From: an uncultured Bacteroidota bacterium
Lineage (GTDB): Bacteria > Bacteroidota > Bacteroidia > Chitinophagales > Chitinophagaceae
Assembly: GCA_903882805.1 (NCBI GenBank)
Contig: CAIRYK010000072.1
Span: forward strand, 1 to 54,618
DNA length: 54,618 nucleotides
Direction: 5' to 3'
In this document: positions 17,737-26,821 of the stretch, one piece after another
Layout of the letters: every line of letters starts with the position of its first letter
Position numbering within the stretch: the first letter of the stretch is position 1
Position numbers and translations under genes: made by a program
The notes under the pieces: generated by a model
The model's database searches: none
Seen by the model: only the letters and a program-made list of their open reading frames with translations
What the model was told of the DNA's origin: nothing

Positions 17737-18684
17737 TTACAAACTCATTTTCTCCATTATCCGTTCCAGATCTTCATCGTTATAAAACTCGATAACTATA
17801 GCTCCTTTGCCTGTTTTTTTGCGATCCAGTTTTACTTTGGTGGAGAAATGAGACGCCATATTATCCTCAATCCGTTTGTAGGCTGGGGGCAGTTTCAGGC
17901 TTGCAGGCTTTACGGCGGGCGCTTGCGGCTTTTCGTTGGCCATATCTTTCACCATCTGCTCAACCTGCCTTACGCTTAGTCCTCGCTGCATAGTTTCGCG
18001 ATACACATAGAGCTGCTGCTCTACATGATCTAAGCCTATAATAGCACGTGCATGTCCCATACTTAACTGTCCGTCTCGAACGCTTTTTTGCACATCGGGC
18101 GGCAGTTTCAGCAGGCGCAGATAGTTGGCCACAGTGCTACGCTCTTTCTTCATGCGTTCACTTACTTGCTCTTGCGTGAGGCCGCATTCATCCATTAGCT
18201 GACGGTAACTAAGCGCAATTTCAATTGCGTTCAGATTTTCGCGCTGCAGATTTTCTATGAGGGCCATTTCCAGCATCTCCTGGCTGTCGGCAGTACGCAC
18301 ATACGCAGGAATATCAGGTATGCCGGCCAACTTGGATGCACGCAACCTGCGCTCACCCGATATGAGCTGGTATTTGTTTTGCCCCACCTTTACCACAGTT
18401 ACCGGCTGTATAATGTCGTGGAGTTTTATGCTCTCCGCCAGTTCAGTTAGGGCCTGTTTATCAAAATCTCTTCTTGGCTGCTTAGGGTTAACTTCTATCT
18501 GGTCGAGCGGTATGCGCGCCGGCGAGTATCCGTTTGTGTTAGGGTTTGATCCGGGGTTACCCGTCTGACCTTTCACGGCTGGCACGCCTGCGTTGGGCGT
18601 TTTTATTTCCTCATCAATGGTATCGAGCAGCGCCCGTATACCCTTGCCCAATGACAATTTTTTATTAGTCGGCGCTGTGCTCAT
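17737..18684 (-). CDS. parB: Chromosome-partitioning protein ParB
   Basis: A DNA-binding CTPase of the ParABS system, 315 residues. Visible are the ParB N-terminal box (IPLDQIEVNPKQPRRDFD, near residues 60-75), the GERRLRASKLAG box near 115 that forms the CTP/arginine-rich patch, and the helix-turn-helix region LTQEQVSERMKKERSTVANYLRLLKLP that reads parS. A C-terminal dimerisation segment ends the protein. ATG 18684 is chosen over an upstream TTG; it overlaps the end of parA by 20 nt, so the two are translationally coupled. No parS site (TGTTTCACGTGAAACA-like) was seen in the window. Confidence 0.97.
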   Translation of the reverse strand: MSTAPTNKKLSLGKGIRALLDTIDEEIKTPNAGVPAVKGQTGNPGSNPNTNGYSPARIPLDQIEVNPKQPRRDFDKQALTELAESIKLHDIIQPVTVVKVGQNKYQLISGERRLRASKLAGIPDIPAYVRTADSQEMLEMALIENLQRENLNAIEIALSYRQLMDECGLTQEQVSERMKKERSTVANYLRLLKLPPDVQKSVRDGQLSMGHARAIIGLDHVEQQLYVYRETMQRGLSVRQVEQMVKDMANEKPQAPAVKPASLKLPPAYKRIEDNMASHFSTKVKLDRKKTGKGAIVIEFYNDEDLERIMEKMSL

Positions 18685-19486
18685 CAGTTTCAAAAATTTT
18701 GTCTTCGTTCTTAATTTTTGTCATATTGTTCTTCTGCAATATTTCCTTAGCAAGGTTCAGGTAGTTGACTGCTCCTGTACTCTCGGCATCGTATAGCAGA
18801 GCCGGCATGCCAAAGCTGGGCGCCTCACCAAGGCGGGTATTGCGATGCAAAATGGTATTGAAAACAAGATCGCCGAAGTGATTTTTTATTTCTTCAACCA
18901 CCTGATTGCTTAGACGTAAACGGCCATCGTACATGGTCATTAAGATGCCTTCAACTTTCAGGTTTGAGTTTATGCGCGTCTGAACAATTTTTATCGTGTT
19001 CAACAATTTGCCCAGTCCCTCTAATGCAAAATATTCGCATTGTACTGGTATAGCTACACTGTTGGCAGCAGTAAGGGCATTAACCGTAATTAAACCAAGT
19101 GAGGGAGAACAATCAATAATAATGAAGTCATAATTGTTCATTTCAGCCTCCAGCATGTTGCGTAGCACATATTCACGCTGCGGATGGTTGATCAGTTCTA
19201 TCTCGGCGCCTACCAGATCCAGGTGGCTGGGTAGTAAATGCAGGTTAGGAGTATCGGTTTCCAAAATCACTTGAGCAACAGGCGTTTCATTTACCATACA
19301 GTCGTAAAGGCTTATCTGTATATTTTTCAGATCAAAGCCATTGCCTGTTGTGCTATTTGCCTGTGGATCGGCATCCACAAGCAGCGTTTTGTATTCCAGC
19401 ACAGCAAGACTTGCCGCAAGGTTGATGGCTGTTGTGGTTTTTCCTACTCCGCCTTTCTGATTCGCAATTGCTATTACTTTAGCCAT
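18665..19486 (-). CDS. parA: Chromosome-partitioning ATPase ParA (Soj)
   Basis: A cytoplasmic ATPase of 273 residues that binds nucleoid DNA and, with ParB, drives origin segregation. The deviant Walker A motif KGGVGKTTT is at residues 11-19, followed by VDADPQANST (A') and the IIDCSPSLG Walker B region. It has no N-terminal DNA-binding extension, which is the chromosomal Soj form. It heads the parA-parB operon. In many Bacteroidota dapB and lepB follow parB; here they do not. The leader contains a small inverted repeat, listed separately. Confidence 0.97.
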   Translation of the reverse strand: MAKVIAIANQKGGVGKTTTAINLAASLAVLEYKTLLVDADPQANSTTGNGFDLKNIQISLYDCMVNETPVAQVILETDTPNLHLLPSHLDLVGAEIELINHPQREYVLRNMLEAEMNNYDFIIIDCSPSLGLITVNALTAANSVAIPVQCEYFALEGLGKLLNTIKIVQTRINSNLKVEGILMTMYDGRLRLSNQVVEEIKNHFGDLVFNTILHRNTRLGEAPSFGMPALLYDAESTGAVNYLNLAKEILQKNNMTKIKNEDKIFETDEHSAD

Positions 19487-19493
19487 AGACTTT

Positions 19494-19507
19494 TACCCAA
19501 GTGGGTA
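19494..19507. promoter_or_regulatory. Small inverted repeat in parA leader, possible operator
   Basis: TACCCA-AG-TGGGTA has perfect 6-bp arms and lies 8-21 nt upstream of the parA ATG. A regulator-binding site is possible, since parAB operons are often autoregulated. It does not resemble parS. The evidence is only positional. Confidence 0.3.
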
Positions 19508-19592
19508 CTTTATATTATTTTATTTATCGCTGCTATTGCAAAACGAACTAATATTGATTAATGTAGTAAAAATGCAGCAAACCGCAATAACA

Positions 19593-20270
19593 CTATAACT
19601 CGATAGACTCCCCTATTTTAGGTAAAATCAACTCCTTGCCTACGGCTCTGAATTTTTCTTTTGCTGCTTCGTGATCGATACGTATGTAACCAAACGTATC
19701 GAAATGCAAACCAATAATTTTGTCGCACTCAATAAATTGAGCTGCTATTACAGCGTCATCAGCATCCATCGTAAAATTTCCACCTACAGGCAGTAGTGCA
19801 AAATCGAGGCGCGCATAGCGGGGTATTAGTTGCATATCCATTGTCAGGCAAGTATCGCCGCTGTAATAAAATTTACCTTCTCCGCCATTAACTACAAAAC
19901 CTCCGGGATTGCCGCCATAAGAACCGTCGGGCATAGAGCTACTGTGCGCTGCAGGTACAAAATGCAACTTTCCGAAGCCAAAATTTGCCGAACCGAAATT
20001 AATTGGATGTACATTCTGCACACCATGTTTTTGCGCCCAGGCTATTACTTCGTATGCACCAATAACCATAGCATTTGTACGTAGCGCAATATCTACAAGG
20101 TCGGCTACATGGTCTCCATGACCATGACTAACTAATATGTAGTCGGCCTGAATACCTGCAATGTCTATGTCTTTTGCGAGTTCATTACCTCGCACAAAAG
20201 GATCAAATAATATTTTTATACCGCCGGTTTCTATGCAGAAACACGAATGTCCGTAGTAAGTGAATGTCAT
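19593..20270 (-). CDS. UPF0173 metal-dependent hydrolase
   Basis: A 225-residue cytoplasmic protein of the metallo-beta-lactamase superfamily, UPF0173 group. The metal-binding motif SHGHGDH occupies residues 48-54. Later His residues are in VPAAHSSS, the Asp in SGDTCLT, and the final His in IGLHFDTFG. All expected ligands are present. The substrate of the family is not firmly known. ATG 20270 starts the conserved MTFTYYGHS; the longer frame beginning at 20300 overlaps the -7 box and is rejected. Confidence 0.9.
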   Translation of the reverse strand: MTFTYYGHSCFCIETGGIKILFDPFVRGNELAKDIDIAGIQADYILVSHGHGDHVADLVDIALRTNAMVIGAYEVIAWAQKHGVQNVHPINFGSANFGFGKLHFVPAAHSSSMPDGSYGGNPGGFVVNGGEGKFYYSGDTCLTMDMQLIPRYARLDFALLPVGGNFTMDADDAVIAAQFIECDKIIGLHFDTFGYIRIDHEAAKEKFRAVGKELILPKIGESIEL

Positions 20271-20879
20271 ACAGCAGTTGTTTTTAATGGAATCATGCAA
20301 ATTTATGCAATTACCTCAACGATTACAGTGCAAAAATTGATTTTAACTATAATAGTTTTCAACAATTATCGCGAATAAACCTTGCAAATCATTTAACGCT
20401 AAGCAAGCTGGACAACATAGTTATGGTATCACTTGCGGTTATCATTTGTTCAAAGTAAACATAGCGTTAACGAGTGATAACTGGTAAACTATATTTCAAA
20501 ATGCAGGGCGACAATTGCAATTTTCGAACATTTGGGCACGGGATTTGAGCCAGATATTGATATTGTAAGCGGTAACTGAACGTAGCGAATTTTTGGATTT
20601 TTAATAAAAATATATTCAACCGAACGCATATAATATACTGTCTAATATCAGTGGAGAATGAGTTTCAAAAAAGTAAATTTGCAGCAGCAAAAAACAGCGT
20701 ATTGTTTAATAAAAATTTACATACACAACGCAGTGACTACTAAGGAACGTTAGCACAAAATGTGCAGGACTTAGTAACACACCAAATTTACGCGGCAAAC
20801 AAATATTTTTTAACCTATAAATAGAATTTCGCGCTTTAAACAACTATTTTTAACCAATCTTTTTAAACCAAACATTCTT
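20271..20879. other. 609-bp A/T-rich intergenic region
   Basis: No gene of plausible length or codon use is visible here. The stretch holds the minus-strand -7 box at 20298-20305 and a plus-strand TAAATTTG at 20674-20681 that could promote the downstream stress gene with a leader of about 190 nt. A pair of overlapping short inverted repeats occurs near 20427-20481 (TATCACT/AGTGATA and GTTATCA/TGATAAC). A short RNA cannot be excluded. Confidence 0.5.
20298..20305 (-). promoter_or_regulatory. -7 box for UPF0173 gene
   Basis: TAAATTTG on the minus strand matches TAnnTTTG and lies 28 nt before ATG 20270. It overlaps the alternative upstream start and so argues against it. Confidence 0.55.
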
Positions 20880-21374
20880 ATGAACGCAACAATTGGTATA
20901 TACGACGATCATGAGTTGGCAGTAGATGCTGTTAGAACACTCAAAGAAGGTCATTTCCCGCTGTCTCAGTTATCTATTATTGGCAAAGCTGAAACAGAAG
21001 AAATAGACGAAGAAATGCACATCATGCCTAAAAACCCGATACATCCTGCCGGATTAGGAGTAGGCACTGTAGTTGGCACCGCACTTGGCGTACTAACAGG
21101 TGTGGGAATATTCGCAATTCCTGGCCTTGGGGCGCTTTATGGCGCAGGCGCTTTGGTTGGCGCAATCGCCGGTTTCGACTTTGGTATCATTGGCGGAGGC
21201 ATAGCAACAGTTTTGGCTACAGTAGGCGTAAAAGACGAAAATGCAAAGAAATATCATGATGCACTGGAAGATGGCAAGTTTGTGGTAGTAGCCCATGGCA
21301 CACAAGAGGAAGTAGACAAAGCGCTGGCTATAATGGACGATCATGGCAAGCACGATGATATAGAACTGCACTAA
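20880..21374 (+). CDS. General stress protein 17M-like protein with glycine-zipper region
   Basis: A 164-residue protein. Residues 1-40 match the general stress protein 17M/YflT-type domain (TIGIYDDHELAVDAVRTL then LSIIGKAE). Residues about 55-120 form a long Gly/Ala-rich hydrophobic stretch resembling a glycine zipper that may insert into a membrane. The C-terminus returns to a soluble alpha/beta segment (FVVVAHGTQEEVDKAL). Related proteins are induced by stress in other bacteria, but their activity is unknown. It sits alone after an unusually long leader, consistent with dedicated regulation, and is followed by a G/C-rich hairpin. Confidence 0.75.
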   Translation: MNATIGIYDDHELAVDAVRTLKEGHFPLSQLSIIGKAETEEIDEEMHIMPKNPIHPAGLGVGTVVGTALGVLTGVGIFAIPGLGALYGAGALVGAIAGFDFGIIGGGIATVLATVGVKDENAKKYHDALEDGKFVVVAHGTQEEVDKALAIMDDHGKHDDIELH

Positions 21375-21387
21375 GCAAAACGTATAT

Positions 21388-21418
21388 CTACGCGCTCACC
21401 AGCAACGGTGGCGCGTAG
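21388..21418 (+). terminator. Hairpin after stress-protein gene
   Basis: A G/C-rich stem with arms CTACGCGC-CACC (one bulged T) at 21388-21400 and 21407-21418 and a 6-nt loop is followed by TCATTTATAT. It is probably a terminator, though the T tract is imperfect. Confidence 0.6.
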
Positions 21419-21453
21419 TCATTTATATAAATTAAGTCATTTTTGTAAACACG

Positions 21454-23163
21454 GTGAGCAACTACAGACCAAACAAACAAGAAAAAATAATTACTAAAAA
21501 GGCTATTAAACAACCGGATTTCAAACCGGAAGTGCAAGAGGCATTTAGCATAAAATATGCCACTCTTTGGCTTGCTCTTGCAGCTTTGGTGGTTTATTTT
21601 CCTACATTTTTTTTCAAGTTTACTGAACTGGATGACACCATTTTTGTTAATGACTTCCATGCCTACAACGAGGATATTGGCAACCTGATTACTTCGTTTT
21701 CTCGCGGCGTCTTTGATGCTATCAAAGACCCCTATTACCGTCCGCTGTTTCTGGACTCCATGATTATCAACTACAAAATAAGCGACAGCGGCGAGAATAT
21801 CGCCATGTACCATATTGTAAATGTTCTGTTTCACATCATTAATGTCGTACTCTTATTCAAAGTACTGAGCAAGCTCGCTGTAAAAGAAGTTCATGCTTTT
21901 GTTTTGGCTTTGGTATTTGCAGTACATCCTGTTTTGTCGCAGGCAGTTTCATGGATACCGGGACGCAACGACACAATACTTGCGCTATTTAGTCTGTCTT
22001 TTTTCCTACAGGCTATTGAATACAGCAATACCGGCAAAACAAAGAATCTTGCACTGTCTTTTCTGTTTCTATTGCTCGCTTACTTCACAAAAGAAACGGC
22101 GGTATTTGTTACGCCTGTAGCGTTTATAATGCTGGTTTTCCTGCTCAGCAAAAACTGGAAGGATAAAACAATGATGAACCAATATGGCGTTTGGCTTGCA
22201 TCATTTGGCATATGGTTTGTCGCACGGTATTTTGCCATACAACACTCCGGCGATGTGGCTCCCGGTCAGGTTGTAGCCGACTTTATTCATCGATTACCAT
22301 TGATAATTCAGTATACCGGCAAGATTTTCTTACCCTTCAACCTTAGCGTGTTCCCGATACAGGAAGACACTGTACATTTTTGGGGACTGCTATCGGTATG
22401 GCTTGTAGTTATGGGCATCTATTTCACCAAAAAGCGCGACCTGAAAGTAATATTTGCCAGTCTGGGTATATTTATGCTGTTTCTAATCCCTGCCTTGCTG
22501 GTGCCTACAAAGCTCAATGAACAAACTTTTGAACATAGGTTGTACCTGCCTATGATAGGTATACTGTTGCTGCTTACACAAACAGTAGCATTGAAAAACC
22601 GGTTCAGAGACGCTGATATACTGGGCGGAGGCATTATTATAGTGGGCGCATTGGCAATTATGAATTTTCAGCACCAACGTAGCTTTAAAGATCCGCTCAC
22701 TTTCTGGACCGCAGCAGCCGCTACATCTCCCCACTCTGCATATGCTAATATGATGCTGGCTGCAAGAGAAGATAATCTGGAAGAGTCTTATAGATTGTTC
22801 AGAAAAGCGTACAAGTTGAACCCAAAGGAAAAGTATTTAAATTTCTATTATGGCGTTATGTTGCAAAAGCAAGATTCGGTTGCCAAATCAGAACAATTTC
22901 TACTGACTGAAAAAAATACATCAGGCTATTACGAATGTGATTTCTATCTGGCACGGGTAGCCATGGAACGTAAAGACTTGAACGGCGCAATAGAATACCT
23001 GCAAACCTACCTAAAGAAAGATGCATCGAATAAAATAGCCAACAATAATCTGTTGTTGTTGTATCTGGATACGCAGCAACGCGACAAAGCAGCCCAACAC
23101 GCAAAACACATGCGCCAATTGGGACTCGATGTACCGCCCCAATTGATGCAGCAATTACAATAG
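21454..23163 (+). CDS. Polytopic membrane protein with C-terminal TPR repeats (TMTC-like)
   Basis: A 569-residue membrane protein. A short basic cytoplasmic N-terminus is followed by about ten transmembrane helices, with ELDDTIFVND near residue 55 in the first extracytoplasmic loop; an acidic loop motif here is typical of C-type and O-mannosyltransferase-like enzymes. The segment from about 425 to the end has TPR-like helical pairs. This layout resembles TMTC-type glycosyltransferases, but the activity is inferred. The start is GTG at 21454; no ATG occurs in frame before residue about 100, so GTG is likely real. It converges on bshB1 with 10 nt between stops. Confidence 0.7.
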   Translation: MSNYRPNKQEKIITKKAIKQPDFKPEVQEAFSIKYATLWLALAALVVYFPTFFFKFTELDDTIFVNDFHAYNEDIGNLITSFSRGVFDAIKDPYYRPLFLDSMIINYKISDSGENIAMYHIVNVLFHIINVVLLFKVLSKLAVKEVHAFVLALVFAVHPVLSQAVSWIPGRNDTILALFSLSFFLQAIEYSNTGKTKNLALSFLFLLLAYFTKETAVFVTPVAFIMLVFLLSKNWKDKTMMNQYGVWLASFGIWFVARYFAIQHSGDVAPGQVVADFIHRLPLIIQYTGKIFLPFNLSVFPIQEDTVHFWGLLSVWLVVMGIYFTKKRDLKVIFASLGIFMLFLIPALLVPTKLNEQTFEHRLYLPMIGILLLLTQTVALKNRFRDADILGGGIIIVGALAIMNFQHQRSFKDPLTFWTAAAATSPHSAYANMMLAAREDNLEESYRLFRKAYKLNPKEKYLNFYYGVMLQKQDSVAKSEQFLLTEKNTSGYYECDFYLARVAMERKDLNGAIEYLQTYLKKDASNKIANNNLLLLYLDTQQRDKAAQHAKHMRQLGLDVPPQLMQQLQ

Positions 23164-23173
23164 ATTTTTGGTA

Positions 23174-23905
23174 TTATGGCATATCCGGCAGCACCAGGCT
23201 ATCCAAATTGGCCACCCCTGGTGTGTTTTCTGAAAAGAATCCTTCGGCATATTGTACGCCTATGCGTTTGCCAATAAGCGCATCTCTGTACATTATAGTA
23301 TTAATAAAATGCTCGCTCGATATGTAGGTCATAGGTTCTTCTGATTCCGGATCATGAAACTGACTCCTATAACACCTGATTGCTTCCATTTTCTTGAGAA
23401 ATGTAGATGAAATATCCACGATAAATGTGGGCTCTAACATGCGATCCTGCATCATATGATACACGCGTTTAGGCCGCCAGGGTTCTTGCGGCGCGCCTTC
23501 TTGGAGTGTAACAATCTTACGTAGTCCTGCTAAAAAACATGCATCAGCAATAAGCTTTCCACCCTTACCGTGGTCGGGGTGCCTATCTGACAATGCATTA
23601 GCCAAAACAATTTCCGGACGATACTTACGTATATATGATATTAACTTCCGTTGGTGGGCTTCGTCGTTTTGAAAAAAGCCATCGGCCATGCAGGCGTTTT
23701 CGCGAACAGAAACACCCATTAGGCGGGCTGCCATTTGCGCTTCCTGATACCGTAATGCCACGGAACCACGCGTACCCAATTCGCCCTGCGTAAGGTCTAC
23801 TATACCTACTGCTTGTCCGGCCTCGGCATGCTTGATAAGCGTACCTGCACAGCCCAACTCAATATCATCGGGATGCGCGGCTATAGCTAAAATATGTAAT
23901 TTCAT
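23174..23905 (-). CDS. bshB1: Bacillithiol biosynthesis deacetylase BshB1
   Basis: A zinc-dependent N-acetylglucosaminyl-malate deacetylase of 243 residues, the second step in making the thiol cofactor bacillithiol. The LmbE-type zinc site AAHPDDIELG is at residues 9-18, followed by DLTQGELGTRGS, LANALSDRHPDHGKGG near 105-118 and the conserved YHMMQD. The length and motifs fit BshB1. Bacillithiol genes are known from Bacteroidota. No bshA or bshC lies in the window. Confidence 0.92.
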   Translation of the reverse strand: MKLHILAIAAHPDDIELGCAGTLIKHAEAGQAVGIVDLTQGELGTRGSVALRYQEAQMAARLMGVSVRENACMADGFFQNDEAHQRKLISYIRKYRPEIVLANALSDRHPDHGKGGKLIADACFLAGLRKIVTLQEGAPQEPWRPKRVYHMMQDRMLEPTFIVDISSTFLKKMEAIRCYRSQFHDPESEEPMTYISSEHFINTIMYRDALIGKRIGVQYAEGFFSENTPGVANLDSLVLPDMP

Positions 23906-24025
23906 AAAGTTTTTTATTGCAATTTGGTATTAACAAAACAACATGCGCGGGCAATGATACAAAATTTTAGCGCGAGAAAAGACAATAACCGAGGATAAAA
24001 TACTGAAGGGAGGCCTACAAAAAAG

Positions 24026-24811
24026 CTATTTGTAAATAACTATAAACATACCTCTGCATTTTGCGCCATCGCCTTCAAGACGGGTATTCACTACGCCTAC
24101 ACATTCGCGTTTAAAAGCCATTTCACCTTCACTAATAGCGGTTACCAAGTCGCCCGATTCCTTTATTTCAGGTTTGTTCAACTCTGTGAAAACAGCCTCG
24201 TTGTTTCCGTCAAATATTCGGGCGGTTAATTTAGCGTTGGCGGCATTTTTCTGCATAAGCGCATATAAACGCACATGGTACACATTAGCATCTGCATCAA
24301 AATTAAAGAAGTAGCTACCACAGTCCGATGTATATGTTTTGACAACGGTAAGTCCTTTCCTCCGAAGCAACTTTGCTTCGCGCTCGCATTGTTCATAAAA
24401 ACCTATTAGCGGATCTTGCGCTGGAACAGCGTTGTTTGCCGGCATTTGTATAGCAGCGCGTACCAGATCGTATTCTTTGGCTTTCTTACCAGCCTTGTTG
24501 TCGGCCACAGTTACCTTAACAGCAGTTCCAACTTCGCCGCGAATTTTCGCAACTACATCTTCAATACTTTTATCCTTACAGTTGTAGCCGGCAACGCTAA
24601 TAATAAACAAACTATCTTTCAACACTGCAGCAGCCGGACTTCCGGGAACCAAGCCCTGAATACGAGGCAGCGTATAGCCAGCTGAGCTATCCAGCGCAAG
24701 GCGCGCGCCTATGCCGCCAACAGTTTGCGCTAAAACAAATGAGCTGCACCACAAAAAACAAATAATAAACGCAACAAATTTCAATTTGAATCTGCGATTT
24801 ATAACCAGCAT
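24026..24811 (-). CDS. Secreted PDZ-domain protein
   Basis: A 261-residue exported protein. The signal peptide (residues about 10-28, ending FVLAQ) is followed by a PDZ-like domain (about 30-115: GIGARLAL, then LVPGSPAAAVLKDSLFIISVAG and VVAKIRGEVGTAVKVTV). The remainder is an unrecognised alpha/beta region with two Cys (CEREAKLLRR and DCGSYFF). No protease motif is visible, so it is probably a binding or scaffold protein in the periplasm. It lies downstream of a small lipoprotein gene but is separated from it by an intrinsic terminator. Confidence 0.7.
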   Translation of the reverse strand: MLVINRRFKLKFVAFIICFLWCSSFVLAQTVGGIGARLALDSSAGYTLPRIQGLVPGSPAAAVLKDSLFIISVAGYNCKDKSIEDVVAKIRGEVGTAVKVTVADNKAGKKAKEYDLVRAAIQMPANNAVPAQDPLIGFYEQCEREAKLLRRKGLTVVKTYTSDCGSYFFNFDADANVYHVRLYALMQKNAANAKLTARIFDGNNEAVFTELNKPEIKESGDLVTAISEGEMAFKRECVGVVNTRLEGDGAKCRGMFIVIYK

Positions 24812-24828
24812 AAGTGAAAATACTATTT

Positions 24829-24859
24829 AAAAAATAGCCCCGATGACATATCAGGGCTA
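24829..24859 (-). terminator. Rho-independent terminator between lipoprotein and PDZ genes
   Basis: On the minus strand a 10-position stem with one mismatch (TAGCCC outer pairs, 24850-24859 with 24835-24844) and a 5-nt loop is followed by TTTTTTAAA. Confidence 0.8.
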
Positions 24860-24938
24860 CAACCATCCCAAAGATGGTGCAATTTAGTTGATTTATGTAG
24901 TTATTATTCCAGTGCAAACCTTTACAAAACCTATCCGG

Positions 24939-25316
24939 CTATTCAATTACTTCTATATCGTAAGCTGTATCGGGCGTAGCAATCCAAGCCATACATTGCA
25001 CGCATTGTTGTGCAACAGGGTGAGTAAAACGAAAACGAATAATATCGCTTTCTTTTGTTTTGCCCCAGCTGCAAGGGTTCCCTACTCTAAATACATTGTT
25101 ATATACTCTCCCGGCAGAGTCGTAGGGAACCGCCCACCCTACCTGACCAAGAGGACTTCCGTCTGTAAATTGCACAGTAAAATTGCCGCAATAGCCCATC
25201 AGTATTTTGCCGCTATGTATTTTAGTATCTGGTAGCGTTCCTTCTTTAAGTTTACTGCAGCCTACTGCCAGCAACAATAGCGCTGGCGCGAATAGGAGGG
25301 TAGAACGGATTTTCAT
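24939..25316 (-). CDS. Small lipoprotein of unknown function
   Basis: A 125-residue lipoprotein with a lipobox ending at Cys20 (LLLLAVGC). The mature part contains PCSWGK and a CVQCMAW motif near the C-terminus, giving three Cys besides the lipid-anchored one; the CxxC pair could bind metal or be redox-active, but no His follows as in haem sites. I do not recognise the family. It is transcribed alone and ends at the terminator at 24829-24859. Confidence 0.7.
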   Translation of the reverse strand: MKIRSTLLFAPALLLLAVGCSKLKEGTLPDTKIHSGKILMGYCGNFTVQFTDGSPLGQVGWAVPYDSAGRVYNNVFRVGNPCSWGKTKESDIIRFRFTHPVAQQCVQCMAWIATPDTAYDIEVIE

Positions 25317-25444
25317 GAATTAAAAGTTGTTTAAAAAATGCTAAGCAAATCCTGTGCCAAACAAAATAGCCTGTTTGCTCCAAAATTCGAAGGACTTTTG
25401 AAAAATGTGCGATAATTAGCAATGCCAGTGTGTAATTTCGCTGA

Positions 25445-26215
25445 ATGGAAGATGAACATTTCGCCCTAAAACCGCTTACCGTATGGCAACTGGCTACTGT
25501 GCCGATTGGCTTCATAATGTTGGTAGGCTACATTATGACTGTATTATGGTACTTTTTGCCATTGTACCAACATATAGACATTAACACAGCGCAAATACTC
25601 AAACAACTCCCTATAATTGCAGTACCTGTAGTAATTTATTCAGCAATAGTAGTAGCCCGAAAAATCAAAAGAAATGTTAGCTATCTGCTTGTTATAGATA
25701 AAGATTTTATCACGGCAACCGTAGCTGGTCGTCCGCCGCAACGGTTGGCAAGAAACCGGATTAAGAAAATCGTAAAAAGCTATAAAGGCGCTTATTTTCT
25801 GCAAGGCGACCAACAAGGCAATATTATGGTGATTCCGGGCGGTATTGAAAACAGTGAACTACTCGCCCAAAGACTACACGAAACAACAGAGGTTACCGAT
25901 ATAGAAGCTGCAGCAAGTAGAAAAATGGCAATTGCTAAAATAATAACCGGCATTGTGTTTCTTATACTGCCTGTATACAGCTCTATTTACTATGTGCAAG
26001 CCAGAACTGTGAGTAATATTATTTTCTTCGGCGCTATTGTATTTTCCATATTTTATGCACGGCAGCAAGGCGCTTTCAAGGGCGACTGGAAGGGCGAACT
26101 GGCGAAATTTTATAAAGAAATACCCCGCAGAACAAAGATTATTATCTATGTAGTTTTTTCGCTGGTAATACTCAATGCAATCATTGTAAAACTATTTCAT
26201 CTACAGCATGCTTAA
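25445..26215 (+). CDS. Membrane protein of unknown function
   Basis: A 256-residue protein with two N-terminal transmembrane helices (residues about 17-40 and 55-72), a soluble middle domain of about 95 residues with a pattern of strands (LVIDKDFITATVAG, IKKIVKSYKGAYFLQG, GNIMVIPGGIENSELLAQRL) that resembles bacterial PH-like membrane domains, and three C-terminal helices. The function is unknown. Its last 8 nt overlap the following phosphodiesterase gene, so the two are translationally coupled. Confidence 0.72.
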   Translation: MEDEHFALKPLTVWQLATVPIGFIMLVGYIMTVLWYFLPLYQHIDINTAQILKQLPIIAVPVVIYSAIVVARKIKRNVSYLLVIDKDFITATVAGRPPQRLARNRIKKIVKSYKGAYFLQGDQQGNIMVIPGGIENSELLAQRLHETTEVTDIEAAASRKMAIAKIITGIVFLILPVYSSIYYVQARTVSNIIFFGAIVFSIFYARQQGAFKGDWKGELAKFYKEIPRRTKIIIYVVFSLVILNAIIVKLFHLQHA

Positions 26216-26705
26216 AATTGGTTTAATATCAGACACACACAATTATCTGGATGACGCCGTATTCCAACATTTTGATAAGTGTGACGAAATATGGCATGCA
26301 GGAGATTTTGGCACATCGGAGGTTTCAGATAAACTAAAAGCATTCAGGCCGCTTCGCGGTGTGTATGGTAATATAGATGGCTACGATATAAGAAGTGAAT
26401 TTCCTGAAAAAATAAGATTTACATGCGAAGGGGTTAATGTGTATATGACGCATATTGGCGGATACCCAGGTAAGTATGCTCCTGCTGTACGAACAGATCT
26501 GCTTGCAGCAACGCCCAATCTATTCATTTGCGGGCATTCGCATATACTAAAAGTAATGTTTGACGACAAACTAAAATGCCTCCATATGAATCCCGGCGCC
26601 GCCGGCAATCATGGATGGCATAAGGTACGCACACTTATAAGGTTTGTAATAGATGGCAAAGACATGAAACAGTGCGAAGTAATAGAACTGGGCAAGCGCG
26701 GATAA
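26208..26705 (+). CDS. YfcE/MJ0936-type metallophosphodiesterase
   Basis: A 165-residue cytoplasmic phosphoesterase. The calcineurin-like metal ligands are all present: ISDTHN (Asp9, His11), HAGDFG (near 31-36), YGNIDG (near 58), MTHIGG (near 83) and CGHSHI (near 106). Length and motifs match the small YfcE/MJ0936 phosphodiesterases, which cleave model phosphodiesters; the natural substrate is unclear. It overlaps the upstream membrane-protein gene by 8 nt, which suggests a joint task. Confidence 0.88.
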   Translation: MLKIGLISDTHNYLDDAVFQHFDKCDEIWHAGDFGTSEVSDKLKAFRPLRGVYGNIDGYDIRSEFPEKIRFTCEGVNVYMTHIGGYPGKYAPAVRTDLLAATPNLFICGHSHILKVMFDDKLKCLHMNPGAAGNHGWHKVRTLIRFVIDGKDMKQCEVIELGKRG

Positions 26706-26821
26706 ACGCCAACCCTACAGAGCTGTTTATGCGCCATGGAAAAAAAGAACTAAATTTGCTTTTCGGCTTTTTAGCTTCAACTTTATTATTTAGTTTTAGG
26801 TTTTAAATATTCATACCAGAG

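Noticed and set aside
19494-19507. Inverted repeat in the parA leader as parS
   Set aside because: It does not match the TGTTTCACGTGAAACA type, and the arms are only 6 bp. It is kept only as a possible operator.
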